From: Trematomus loennbergii
Taxonomy: Eukaryota; Chordata; Actinopteri; Perciformes; Nototheniidae
Reading direction: 5' to 3'
DNA length: 64,000 nucleotides
Assembly: GCA_012861695.1 (NCBI GenBank)
Contig: JAAOOA010000343.1
Coordinates: 90,001-154,000 of the forward strand
Shown: positions 23,958 through 38,390 of the stretch, in pieces
Position numbering within the stretch: position 1 is the stretch's first letter
Layout: each line of letters opens with the position of its first letter
Program-made: the position numbers and the translations under genes
The notes under the pieces: model-generated
Seen by the model: the letters and a program-made list of their open reading frames with translations, nothing else
Told to the model about the DNA's origin: nothing
Databases searched by the model: none

Positions 23958-25826
23958 CAACACATTCTCACTCCCAACTCGTCCTATAGTGACGTTATGT
24001 CAGGATCCCTTGGCGTCACTATAAACGCAGTGGGGGGCCCTTTAGCGTCAATATTCAACTACCAGGGAGTCCCATTGACTTGCATAGAGCTCCCTGAACG
24101 TTGGTAATAGACAAGTTGCGATGGCGGAGCAATGCTCTCCGCAGAGCCATTCTCACAGCGTTTATCAACTTTTTTCTAACTCAATATCAAGCCACACTTA
24201 TTGTTTTTACTTCCTTATTTTAAGTGTGTAATGTCTGACTTGTGTTGCCGTCAGTTAGGGGAGAGTAGGGGCTCAGAAAACTGAAATCTGTATTGTTTCA
24301 TCGTGTTGTCCTTCTGATTTTGTATTCTTTCTCAAACCACACACTGTTATTTACTCAACAATAAGACACAACTATCCTTGTGTTATTTATTTGTTTGATT
24401 GTATGATGTCTGACTTTTGGAGTCCGTCAGGACCGAGGGTCGGAACAGCTCATAGTAGTTGCTTTAGAGAATTTTACACCCGGAAGTAAGTATTCTCTCT
24501 GCTTTGCTTGACAAACCCCGCGATTAGTCCTCAAGCTCTGTGATTGGATGTTGGAGTGGCAGTGCGCCAAGGTTACGCCGAGCGTCAAACAGCACTTTGA
24601 AATGGAATGACGCCCATCCACGGCACACTATCCAAAACAGCATTCGAACGAGTCCACCACCCCCCCCCAGAACTACACATGCTGGCTATTGTGTTTCGCA
24701 ACATGTTCTATGGCACGTCTCTACTGAGAATTGTAGTTTTAAAAGACGTTTTCGTATTTCCCATAATTAGAATTGCCAGTATTAAACTGTGTACACCCTG
24801 GAGGTTTAGGGGATAGGAAACACATTGGTGTTATCAAATTAAAACATATAATTTCTAATAATGGGCAGCATTAATATATACCCACATGATTAATATCTTT
24901 GGACATCCGGCACTAAAACTCTTTTATTGTAGAGATCACTTACAGTATCTTCTTGATATGTTCTATTCTATATTTATATCATTGACCTTCTACTTTCCCC
25001 CTATTTTGTATGTACTCTTAATATTTTTATATTTTCATCAAAATAACATATTCAACCAAAAAAAGTCATAACGTGCTTTAACCACTAGGTGGTGCGGGTT
25101 CAAAAAACGTGTCAAGTTTAGAGTGTTAACACAATCAAATATACTGCTGTTTCCAGTTTAGTTTATGATGGATATATTTTGTTATCCACACATATATTGT
25201 TTTGATATGTGTAACCACCAAACCGACAGAAAGATGGTCTTAACATGACCCAGTGGTCTAGTTAATACATTTTTATTATCAAACATAATATTAAAATGAA
25301 CTCTTATTTTTTGAAAATACAGCTTCCTGTGTTTGAATGAGCTGCTCCGACCCTCGGTCCTGACGGACTCCAAAAGTCAGACATCATACAATCAAATAAA
25401 TAAATAAACACAAGGATAGTTGTGCTTATTGTTGAGTAAATAACAGTGTGTGGTTTAGAAAAGAATACAAAATCAGAAGGACAACACGATGAAAAATACA
25501 GATTTCAGTTTTCTGAGCCCCTACTCTCCCCCTAACTGACGGCAACACAAGTCAGACATTATACACTTAAAATAAAGAAGTAAAAACAATAAGTGTGGCT
25601 TGATATTGAGTTAGAAAAAGGTTGATAAACGCTGTGAGAATGGCTCTGCGGAGAGCATTGCTCCGCCATCCCAACTCTTCTATTACCAACGTTCAGGGAG
25701 CTCTATGCAAGTCAATGGGACTCCCTGGTAGTTGACGCTAAAGGGGCCCCCACTGCGTTTGATAGTGACGCCAAGGGATCCTGACATAACGTCACTAAAG
25801 GACGAGTTGGGAGTGAGAATGTGTTG
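23958..25826. mobile_element. Element K: non-autonomous DNA transposon with about 490-bp TIRs
   Basis: Left arm 23958-24453 and right arm 25337-25826 are inverted copies, about 97% identical by eye, starting CAACACATTCTCACTCCC. A perfect 7-bp direct duplication GTTTGGT flanks them (23951-23957 and 25827-25833). The 883-bp centre has no transposase-like ORF. Long arms suggest a Mutator-like, Dada-like or foldback group; 7 bp does not settle it. High arm identity implies recent insertion or arm homogenisation. Confidence 0.9.
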
Positions 25827-25833
25827 GTTTGGT

Positions 25834-26766
25834 TCAAAGGGGCAGTAGAGTGATTTAGTATTGTACTTTTATAGAGTTGGCACTCTCACAAGAGACCGCT
25901 TTAAAAAAGAAATCAATGCAACACAGGCTGAGATATCCTGACTCTGAAGCCTCTAGTCTCCGGCAGCATCTGTTATACCCTGAAACTGAAGCGTTAATTT
26001 TAATTAAATGTATTATGTCAACAGATTTCACATAACTGTATAAATTAGCCTTTGAACACTTTTATCAGTGAGGTTATTATCTCTAAATGCATCAGCTGGG
26101 TCTGAAGACTAAAACATGCCCGGAGGTTTACTCTATTTTATTTTAATCTCTATTTCCTGTATGAAATCAATGTCGTTTTGGGTTCAACTTGAAGCTCTAG
26201 GGTTCTTTCAAGGCAGGGGTGGGAGGGGATGGGTAGAGATTTGGGGGGTTAACTTAATGAAGGGAAAACACTGCTTCAACTGCAACATTGTATGATTGTA
26301 TCCATCCTTCAAAAGACATGTTAAATCAAAAGTGTGGGGTGTGTAGTGAGAAAAGGTTGCCCACATGTGATGTGTTCTGATCAGCAGCATGCCCCCCCCC
26401 CCCTTCAGCAGAACACAGTGCTCAGTCTGCAGCTCCCTCACACGTCTCCTGAACATCAGTAAACCTACAGAGCAGGATATGGATTTGGATCCAAAGCACG
26501 GGATTATATGCCTATGTTTCTTCTTTCATCTCATCTGCCAGTCTGTCAGGAAGCTGTCTGCTCTTTCCAAGCTGCCAGCCACCCCCCGACCACCCGATGT
26601 GCATATCAGTGTGCGTTGGTGAGGGATTGTAGATGTGACAGGCTTGCCAGTAACTCTACTTTAATTACTTACTTTCATGTATAAGTTCTTGGAAGTCTGG
26701 TAACCTTGTTAGGTTAAATAAATTGTCAACAGCAATGAAGACTCTGAGAATCCTGATAGACTGAGC
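25834..26766. other. Unassigned DNA with a family D fragment
   Basis: 25979-26047 matches family D MITEs (TATGTCAACAGATTTCACAT). The rest shows no gene or named repeat. Confidence 0.4.
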
Positions 26767-27620
26767 TATGAGGGGCCGTGTAGGCCACACTTCAAACTCA
26801 CCTTGCACACACACTACTGAAAACATCTGGCCTTGCACACACACTACTGAAATACTCTCACATTCACTACTGAACACCTCACACACACACAACTGAAAAT
26901 TAAACCTCACACACTTACTACTGAAAATTAACCACACACACACACAACTGAAAGTTAACCTCACACACACACACTATTGAAATACTCTCACATTCACTAC
27001 TGAACACCTCGCATACACAACTGAAAATTAACCTCACACGCAACTGAAAATTAAACCTCACACACACGCAACTGAAAATTAACCTCAACACATTACTGAA
27101 ATACTCTCACATTCACTACTGAAAACCTTACACACACACACGCTCCTGAAAACATTTTACTGAAAGGTTCTCAGTACGGAATGTGCATGTGTTTCACCTA
27201 TGTGTGTGAGGTTTAATTTTCAGTGTATATGTGAGGTGTTCACCAGTGAATGTGAGAGTATTTCAATAGTGTGTGTGTGAGGTTCATTTTCAGTTGTGTG
27301 TGTGTGAGGTTCATTTTCAGTAGTAAGTGTGTGTGAGGTGTTCAGTAGTGAATGTGAGAGTATTTCAATAGTGTGTGTGAGGTTAATTTTCAGTAGTGTG
27401 TGTGTGAGGTTAATTTTCAGTAGTATGTGCGTGAGGTTTAATTTTCAGTTGTGTGTGTGTGAGCTGTTCAGTAGTGAATGTGAGAGTATTTCAGTAGTGT
27501 GTGTGTGAGGTGTTCAGTAGTGAATGTGAGAGTATTTCAGTAGTGTGTGTGCAAGGCCAGATGTTTTCAGTAGTGTGTGTGTGAGGTTAGTTTGAATTGT
27601 GGCCTACACGGCCCTTCATA
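26767..27620. mobile_element. Foldback-like element L built of CA-rich tandem repeats
   Basis: Termini TATGAGGGGCCGTGTAGGCC and the inverse of TATGAAGGGCCGTGTAGGCC bound two arms. Each arm is a tandem array of CTCACACACACA plus ACTACTGAAAATTAA or ACTCTCACATTCACTACTGA units. The arms meet near 27150-27200. A perfect 6-bp duplication CTGAGC lies at 26761-26766 and 27621-27626. There is no ORF. Confidence 0.85.
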
Positions 27621-27626
27621 CTGAGC

Positions 27627-28282
27627 GGACTTCATCAGTTACACCGGCGTGATTTGGTTCCTGTAGATCCATGCATCTGATGATCAAAGAGCTGTTTCCT
27701 AATTAAATGTTAATAATAAAACTAAACATGAACTTTTCATTTGAAAATCTATCCAAACTAAACTAAAGGTAATATTTCAAATGGATTCAGATGAGTTCAT
27801 TCAATGCTGGAAGCTCCAGAGTGATTAGAAATCCATAACTTCATCATGACAATTATTATGTTGCACTGATAACATTAACTGTATAATTAGCATTAGCGTT
27901 AGCATGACTCAGCGTTTTGCCCACATTGGGGCAACAGAAGAAGGTGTAGTGCATTGATATATGATCAGTTGAAATACTTTTTGAATGTGAGACTAGTATT
28001 CACTCTTCTTAAGAGACAAACAGCTCTGCTTAATGTCCTGAGCAGCAGGATGAGAGCTGAGAGAGAACCACCACAGTAAAGTCAGATCACATGTCATTCA
28101 AACAATGTGAATGGTAACTAATATACAACCAATGTAAGCACCCTAAAGATAGGAGTGGTTCCCTGACCACAGACTGATTATTAGGTCACCGGTCGCTTCA
28201 GTAAAAACAACAACATTTCTTTCTAAACTTTGTACGTCTCTGTCCATAGAGAGCTAAAGCAGTAACTTGTAATTACTAACTG
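27627..28282. other. Unassigned DNA
   Basis: No exon or named repeat seen. Confidence 0.35.
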
Positions 28283-28612
28283 AGAAGTACTCAGATGTTT
28301 TTCTTGAGTAAAAGTAGAAGTACAAGAATGTAGGAATACTCTGTTACCGTAAAAGTCCTGCATTCAAATGTTACTCAAGTAAAAGTACAAAAGTATTAGC
28401 ATCAAAAACATAGTTAAAGTACCAAAAGTAAAAGTAGTCATTGTGCAGATTGGCCCATTTCAGAATAATATATATGATATGTTTTGATGCAAAGTTATGC
28501 AGTGAAGTACAAATGTACATGATTTACCTCTGAATTGCAGTGGAGTAGAAGTTCAAAGTAGCATCAGATTGAAATACGCAAGTAAAGTACAAGTAAATTC
28601 ACTGGTCCAACC
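28283..28612. mobile_element. hAT-like TAC-rich MITE, diverged
   Basis: GAGAAGTACTCAGATG at the left, AAAGTCCTGCATTCAAATG and GTGGAGTAGAAGTTCAAAG inside place it in the same family as 29482-30130. Ends are eroded. Confidence 0.65.
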
Positions 28613-29473
28613 CTTTAGTAACTCTACTAAATATCTGTATCTGCTGTAGTAATATAATGGCCGCTCTGCTTTAGAAACAGCAGCGGCCCTGAAAGCCTTC
28701 GTCGGTGAGCAGTAACCCCAGCAGACCCCAGACCAGGCGTCCTCCCTGGAGTAGTCATTACCAGCTCTCTGAGAGGGGCTCCATCAATGGAAGGAGGGAG
28801 GGAGAAGTTTTCAAACACACTGGAAGGGCTGCACACAGAATAAACGATCACATGAGACTGGGTTCAAAACTGGAAAATAGCACATCCTATATGGATGAAT
28901 AAAGTGATGCTACATGTAGCAATCACGGGGAAAACTATAACAAACCCAGATCTTCCAGTTCATTTTCTTTCATCAGTGCTATGAAAGCCATAGAGTTGGC
29001 AGCAGTTGTGTGGATCAGTGTCCTCCCTCTGTCTGCACCCTGTGACCCACTTCCTGTGAATCATCCTGCTGCTTTACACACCCTGAGCAAACCAAACCCC
29101 CCAACATCCCACCATGAGCACACACTCCTCTCATCTCATAGCTCTAATCGGGCCAAGTGAGCACAGAGGCATGACAGCAGTGTGTTCTGGCTGAAAGCGA
29201 CCCAGAGGGGAATACTGAGTGAAAACATGCAGCTGACTGAAGTGTGTCTGAAAGGAGACACACAACAGAGAGATGTGGGGGAAACACACAATCAAAGTGT
29301 TGCACTGAGGTCCACTGTGCCGCCTGAGAGCAGTGCTGTCCAAACACACAGGCAGACAGTGTTAACAGGGTTAGGCAGTATACATATTAGGGTTTTCAGA
29401 GTCAGCCATATCAACTATTTATTGTTAAACCTTAATCACAGCTTAACTTGAAGTTATTTTAGACCTGATCCTC
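28613..29473. other. Unassigned DNA
   Basis: No exon or named repeat seen. Confidence 0.35.
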
Positions 29474-29481
29474 CTAACAAG

Positions 29482-30130
29482 CAGTGGTGGAAGAAGTATT
29501 CAGATGCTTTACTTGAGTAAAAGAAACAATACATCTTTGTCAAAATACTTCATTAGAAGTAAAAGTCCTGCATTCAAAATCGTACTTAAAGATCCCCTAT
29601 TATGCAAAATGCACTTTTTAATGTATGGTATTATAAATGTCTCCCCTGTGTGTTCAGAGAATCAGATGTGAAGCCGCACAAACAAAGGACGAGTTGAAAG
29701 ATACGTAACATTCAAATTTGATGTAATTTGTGGGTTCTACGACATTAGCAACAAACCAACTACGGCAAAATGTACTCAAAGTATAAAAAGTACTCATTGT
29801 GCAGAAAAATTGTATTTTTCGCATCACGTAGCATTTTTCTGTTGTCGACAAACAGACTCCTAATTGACTTTTTGAAAAAATATTTAAGTAATCTGACTCT
29901 TTTGTGATTTAAAGAGTTGGCTAATAGTTTAATTTTCAGAGATGCATTTTGCTAAAGGTAGCTAAAGCTGTTAAATAAATGTAGTGGAGTAAAATGACAT
30001 TATTTCCCTTTTCAATGTAGTGGAATAGAAGTATAAAGTAGCATACAATGGAAATACTCCAGTAAAGTACCTCAAAATTGTATTTAAGTGCAGTACTTGA
30101 GTAACTGTTCTTAGTTACATCCCTCCTCTG
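29482..30130. mobile_element. hAT-like TAC-rich MITE, complete, 649 bp
   Basis: It starts CAGTGGTGGAAGAAGTATTC and ends with CCCTCCTCTG. A perfect 8-bp duplication CTAACAAG flanks it (29474-29481 and 30131-30138), the hallmark of hAT insertion. A family B TTAA MITE remnant (TTAAAGATCCCCTATTATGC) lies inside from about 29584. Confidence 0.88.
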
Positions 30131-30138
30131 CTAACAAG

Positions 30139-30448
30139 CATTGTGTGTGTACAAAAGCCTAATGTATGTCCTCTCTCCACTGATGCCACACTGAGGAACT
30201 ACATGTTCCTTCATCACCATGAGTTTTGAGCCCTCCCACCGTAAAGCCAAAGCTGGGATCCAAATGGAACCGTGGTTTGGTTTATTTCTAGTGTGAAACA
30301 GTTGCGATAGTGTGAATACATTTTTTTGGACACATTACTGGATGTTCTGGCAGGAATAGACATGTTATCAAAATTGCTCAGCTCCTTTAAGGAATGTCTC
30401 AGTGTGTTTTCTGATGTGTGAGACAGAGAGGATTTCAACTGCTGTCTG
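30139..30448. other. Unassigned DNA
   Basis: No feature recognised. Confidence 0.35.
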
Positions 30449-32377
30449 GAAGCTGAAGTAAGAACAGTCAGGAAGCTGAAGTAAGAACAGTCAGGAAGCT
30501 GAAGTAAGAACAGTCAGGAAGCTGAAGTAAGATCAGGAAGCTGAAGTAAGAACAGTCAGGAAGCTGAAGTAAGATCAGGAAGCTGAAGTAAGAACAGTAA
30601 GGAAGCTGAAGTAAGAACAGTCAGGAAGCTGAAGTAAGATCAGGAAGCTGAAGTAAGAACAGTCAGGAAGCTGAAGTAAGAACAGCCAGGAAGCTGAAGT
30701 AAGAACAGTCAGGAGGCTGAAGTAAGATCAGGAAGCTGAAGTAAGAACAGTCAGGAAGCTGAAGTAAGATCAGGAAGCTGAAGTAAGAACAATCAGGAAG
30801 CTGAAGTAAGAACAGTCAGGAAGCTGAAGTAAGAACAGTCAGGAAGCTGAAGTAAGAACAGCCGGAAGCTGAAGTAAGAACAGTCAGGAAGCTGAAGTAA
30901 GATCAGGAAGCTGAAGTAAGAACAGTCAGGAAGCTGAAGTAAGAACAGTCAGGAAGCTGAAGTAAGAACAGTCAGGAAGCTGGAGTAAGAACAGTCAGGA
31001 AGCTGAAGTAAGAACAGTCAGGAAGCTGAAGTAAGAACAGTCAGGAAGCTGAAGTAAGAACAGTCAGGAAGCTGAAGTAAGAACAGTCAGGAAGCTGAAG
31101 TAAGAACAGTCAGGAAGCTGAAGTAAGAACAGTCAGAAGCTGAAGTAAGAACAGTCAGGAAGCTGAAGTAAGAACAGTCAGGAAGCTGAAATAAGAACAG
31201 TCAGGAAGCTGAAGTAAGAACAGTCAGGAAGCTGAAGTAAGAACAGTCAGGAAGCTGGAGTAAGAACAGTCAGGAAGCTGAAGTAAGAACAGTCAGGAAG
31301 CTGAAGTAAGAACAGTCAGGAAGCTGAAGTAAGAACAGTCAGGAAGCTGAAGTAAGAACAGTCAGGAAGCTGGAGTAAGAACAGTCAGGAAGCTGAAGTA
31401 AGAACAGTCAGGAAGCTGGAGTAAGAACAGTCAGGAAGCTGGAGTAAGAACAGTCAGGAAGCTGAAGTAAGAACAGTCAGGAAGCTGAAGTAAGAACAGT
31501 CAGGAAGCTGAAGTAAGAACAGTCAGGAAGCTGAAGTAAGAACAGTCAGGAAGCTGGAGTAAGAACAGTCAGGAAGCTGAAGTAAGAACAGTCAGGAAGC
31601 TGAAGTAAGAACAGTCAGGAAGCTGAAGTAAGAACAGTCAGGAAGCTGAAGTAAGACAGTCAGGAAGCTGGAGTAAGAACAGTCAGGAAGCTGGAGTAAG
31701 AACAGTCAGGAAGCTGAAGTAAGAACAGTCAGGAAGCTGAAGTAAGAACAGTCAGGAAGCTGAAGTAAGAACAGTCAGGAAGCTGGAGTAAGAACAGTCA
31801 GGAAGCTGAAGTAAGAACAGTCAGGAAGCTGAAATAAGAACAGTCAGGAAGCTGAAGTAAGAACAGTCAGGAAGCTGAAGTAAGAACAGTCAGGAAGCTG
31901 GAGTAAGAACAGTCAGGAAGCTGAAGTAAGAACAGTCAGGAAGCTGAAGTAAGAACAGTCAGGAAGCTGAAGTAAGAACAGTCAGGAAGCTGAAGTAAGA
32001 ACAGTCAGGAAGCTGGAGTAAGAACAGTCAGGAAGCTGAAGTAAGAACAGTCAGGAAGCTGGAGTAAGAACAGTCAGGAAGCTGAAGTAAGAACAGTCAG
32101 GAAGCTGGAGTAAGAACAGTCAGGAAGCTGGAGTAAGAACAGTCAGGAAGCTGAAGTAAGAACAGTCAGGAAGCTGAAGTAAGAACAGTCAGGAAGCTGA
32201 AGTAAGAACAGTCAGGAAGCTGGAGTAAGAACAGTCAGGAAGCTGGAGTAAGAACAGTCAGGAAGCTGAAGTAAGAACAGTCAGGAAGCTGAAGTAAGAA
32301 CAGTCAGGAAGCTGAAGTAAGAACAGTCAGGAAGCTGAAGTAAGAACAGTCAGGAAGCTGAAGTAAGAACAGTCAGG
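30449..32377 (+). repeat. 23-bp minisatellite, about 84 units
   Basis: Tandem 23-bp units beginning AAGCTGAAGTAAGAAC. 19-bp units (AAGCTGAAGTAAGATCAGG) occur only up to about 30905, and GGAGTAAG variants only after about 30975, often about 115 bp (five units) apart. No long ORF. Confidence 0.97.
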
Positions 32378-32582
32378 ACTGAAAGAAGGAAAAGTGTTAA
32401 AAGGCCATAGGCATCATATTCCTTTAACAATAACAACAAATCCATATATATTAGCATCGAAGCCAATGAGCTCTGCAGTCAGGAATGTAGAAGGTTTCAT
32501 TCCCAATAGTAACACACTAATACATGGACATCTTGTATACATCATCTCTCATATGGCTCCAGTTTAATAATAGATTGTATAG
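32378..32582. other. Unassigned DNA
   Basis: No feature recognised. Confidence 0.35.
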
Positions 32583-34787
32583 TACACTGTAAAAACAGTT
32601 CCGATGGTGAAGTCAACAAAACTAACAAAAATTATGTAATTTACATGCCCTAAAAAAAGATGTCAATGTGAGTTTAAATAAGTAACACTTAAGCAACAAT
32701 GAGAACATGTTTTAAGAACTCATTAATTTGTAAATTAATCACATTTTCTGAACTTTCTTATAAATACGTTTTGGAAAACTTCATAAAAATGCTTTAGTCA
32801 ACGCCACGGTCATGCCACGCCCTCAAACGAGAATACCGCGGTGTGAGACTTCCGGTTCCTATTTCCAGCGGTTCTTCAGCAGTTCTACACGTGTTTGCGT
32901 TGGATCCTTTTCAAATCATCGTAAACAAGTTATTAAGAGTTATTAATTACTGCTTTTTAACTAGCAAGTGTTATTGACTTTTCTTGTATTCACTGTTTCA
33001 ATCGGAACATCAACATTTTAATGCATGCCAGCGCCATTACTGCTGTTAAAGTTAGACTCAGCCCTGTCGTGCTCATGTAGTCTATTTTTTCGTGCAAATG
33101 GTGTTGGGCAAAGTTTGCATCAAGTGCCTACTGACACAATTCTGTTAAAAGTGGTTAAGTTAAGAGCACGTATTAAGAATCAACTCCGCAAACTGTTCCC
33201 CTGAGCCGCTGAAAGCGTTGGCCCGGGCACCGTGATGCGGCCGCGGGCTCAGAGGCTCTCCTGCCGTGCATGTTGTGCGGTAAAATACCTGTTAAAACTA
33301 TTCCCTACTACTTTATAACCCAGCGGTTATGTAAGAGTAAGTTACTAATGCGCCTATTTGATATTAATTCCTCTGTATGTATTTCACCGTTTGTTTTACT
33401 GTGAGCAATGAATTATCTCTCTACAATCTTAGTGTACCCAATTTAAACTCAGTCTGCAGTTACAGCATCGAGTTGTTACTATACAATATGAAGTGCAAAC
33501 TATATTTTTCATGCTTATGCAACGCTATAGATGCACATCCATGTTGGAATCTGCAGGAGAGTTAACGTTAGCTCTCAGTAGAAAGTGACGGAAGTGCCAT
33601 TGACTTCAGTTAAGGTGCATTCAGGCGCAATTCAGTAAAATTGTGTATTGGGCGAAGATGCATTCAGCAGGATGTGTTCAATGTAGTCCAGTAAAATGCA
33701 GTCTTTAGTGAGAAATATCAATAAATACAGTTTTATTAAGGAGATGTTTTACTACAACATAAAGTAGATATTAGACAGTATGCAAACGAGATAAATGAGT
33801 GTATATTGAAGTAATTAGGATCTGCTGTGTAGAGAATCATGGAATTTTACTGGTATCTAACAATACCATCCTTAATAAATGCCATCCTTATAAATGTATA
33901 CAGGGCCGTCCCTCCCTACAGCCAGATCACGTAGACTGTGTGGGGCCTCACCTCGCAGAGGGCGCCTCATCTTGCCGAGGGGGCCTTTCTTGCGGAGGGG
34001 GCCTCACCTTGCAGAGGGGCCTCACCTTGCGGAGGGGGCCTCATCTTGCGGATTTGATTTGTGTTGTTGAGGAAAACACATGGTGTGTCCTGATTTGTAC
34101 TCAATTTAGTGTTTCGTTTGTATTTACAGGGAACAGCAGAGGTCGAAGTGCACCAGGCTCGTGATGCACAGCATGAAGTGATACGTTGCCCACGAGCCAG
34201 ATGCAGTTATAACCATCAAGTAATAACCATGTGTCTCCATATATGTTAATGAGTTGTGCTTTTAAACAAACTTGTTATTGTTTTATGAAAACTGTTTTGA
34301 AATAATCACATTTTAATAAAATGTATTAACATGTCCATAACGTTCCCTTTTTTAAATCAGTTTAATCTGCAATGTTTCAATGTTATCAAATATTTAAAGG
34401 GTTGGATTGAAATCAGGAAGAGTTTGTCGTATATAGGTTCCAGCAACTCAATTGTGTTTTATAATTTACTTTATTCTCGTGTGGTTCTTAGCAGATTGTT
34501 ATTTGCATTGGTTACACTTCATATCTTGGCTTTTAATTGTAGGCTCATCTTTTCACCTGCAGAAAAAATCACATTAGTGAGTTTACCCAACTCCTAAAAT
34601 TGCTTGGAACCACTTGACACATATTTTTAAGTTTTAGCAAAGTAACACATTCTTGAGTAGAGGAAAACTAAAAAAGTACGTTTCACCAACTCAAAAAATG
34701 CAAAAGTTGACTAAACTCTTCAAATTGCTTGGAAACTGTTGACATATTATTTCTAATTTTTACCAAAGCAACAGTTTTTACAGTGTA
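32583..34787. mobile_element. Element J: 2.2-kb TACACTGTAAAAAC-ended element
   Basis: TACACTGTAAAAAC (32583-32596) and its exact inverse (34774-34787) bound an AT-rich body. A GC/CpG-rich block sits at about 32810-33290 and a short minisatellite at 33940-34052. There is no transposase ORF. The two ends could also belong to two abutting small MITEs of the common ACTGTAAAAA type. Confidence 0.55.
33940..34052. repeat. Short GGGGCCTCACCTTGCGGAG minisatellite
   Basis: About five to six imperfect 19-21 bp units. Confidence 0.8.
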
Positions 34788-35152
34788 GTAGTATGGTGCA
34801 GTTTATTTTTGCAAACTTAGGAAATTCACTTGTACAGTATGCAACTTATGTAGTAATAAGAAGTCGCGAGTTCGAAAAGTGTTCTGCAATTTCTGAAAGA
34901 AACTTTTCTGATGTGTCCGCAGTATAATTGAATCAATCTGAGTATCTGGTAATTACGTTTCTCATTCTGTGTGCGCTCCAGAAAGAGGCATATGTCTCCC
35001 ACCAGCTGATGGTTGTTGCTTGGCATATGGTCAACATATCTTTCTGTTTGGGTTGTGATTGAACTGCAAATGGATAACGGCAAAAACGATTACATTTTTG
35101 TCAGCATTTTGGAATGTAGTAACGACACTGCTCACCTGAATTATAACTGCAC
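34788..35152. other. Unassigned DNA
   Basis: No feature recognised. Confidence 0.35.
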
Positions 35153-35313
35153 TGGAAGAAACTCACCGTTGACTTGAATTAAATGTATTAGGTTAGTTGA
35201 AAGCAATAATAAGTTTAAATATTAAATAAAATAATAGGTCCAACTTAATATTATTGCTTTCAACTAACCTAATACAGTTGACATAATACATTGAATTAAA
35301 GTTTCAGTTTTTT
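35153..35313. mobile_element. Palindromic MITE, family D
   Basis: 27-bp perfect arms (35185-35211 and 35249-35275, GTATTAGGTTAGTTGAAAGC...) enclose a 37-nt loop, flanked by CACCGTTGACTTGAATTAAA and AATTAAAGTTTCAG. Confidence 0.85.
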
Positions 35314-36629
<1,316 letters not shown>

Positions 36630-36648
36630 TGATATCAAACACATCACA

Positions 36649-36676
36649 TTAAAGCCATGTGCAGACATGGCTTTAA
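36649..36676. repeat. Hairpin, 12-bp perfect arms
   Basis: TTAAAGCCATGT, loop GCAG, then the exact inverse, 20 bp after the CA array. Confidence 0.9.
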
Positions 36677-36845
36677 CGACTGACTGGAGGTCTGACTGTC
36701 ACCTGATTGGTTGGCTGGCCGGCCAGCTGCGCCCACCTCAGAAAGTTATTCCCTCCAGAGGGAGAGTCAGCTGCCATCAGGAGCCGGCTGTTTGTGCTGC
36801 TACCTAACTCTCACTGTAATTAGACAGATTCAGGGCTGCCAATAG

Positions 36846-38017
<1,172 letters not shown>

Positions 38018-38177
38018 CTCCGTAGCGTGTTTGGCCAAGGCTGACTGGCTGCCAAACAGCCAGAGACAGAGCGGATGAATCAGCCTGACAGGGTGATCCA
38101 GCCTGGTGTTCACGGCTGACAGCTCAGGTGCTCAGAGAGATGGAGACACAACAGATTACATTTAGGCCACTGAGAGA

Positions 38178-38192
38178 GGGGGGGGGGGGGGG
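38178..38192. repeat. 15-G homopolymer
   Basis: Fifteen consecutive G followed by AGGGG. Confidence 0.9.
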
Positions 38193-38339
38193 AGGGGAGA
38201 TAAAGCAAGAGAAGGAAGTACAAATGGCTTTTGGACTCTGGAAACCTTTCCCGGAGATAAAGCAGAAAATTGGAGCTGGGTTTGTGTGGGTGGTTCTGCT
38301 CTGTCAGTGTGTAGTGGTAATCCTACCAGAGTGTGATGA

Positions 38340-38390
38340 GATGGGGATGGGGATGGGGATGGGGATGGGGATGGGGATGGGGGTTAGGGA
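38340..38390 (+). repeat. (ATGGGG)n hexamer array, G-quadruplex candidate
   Basis: Seven GGGG tracts spaced by AT, then GGGGGTTAGGG. Confidence 0.95.

Noticed and set aside
30449..32377. Regular repeats considered as a CRISPR array
   Set aside because: There are no unique spacers, the units abut, and the host is a vertebrate.
33799..34164. 121-codon plus-strand open frame
   Set aside because: Much of it is a short GC-rich minisatellite inside element J.
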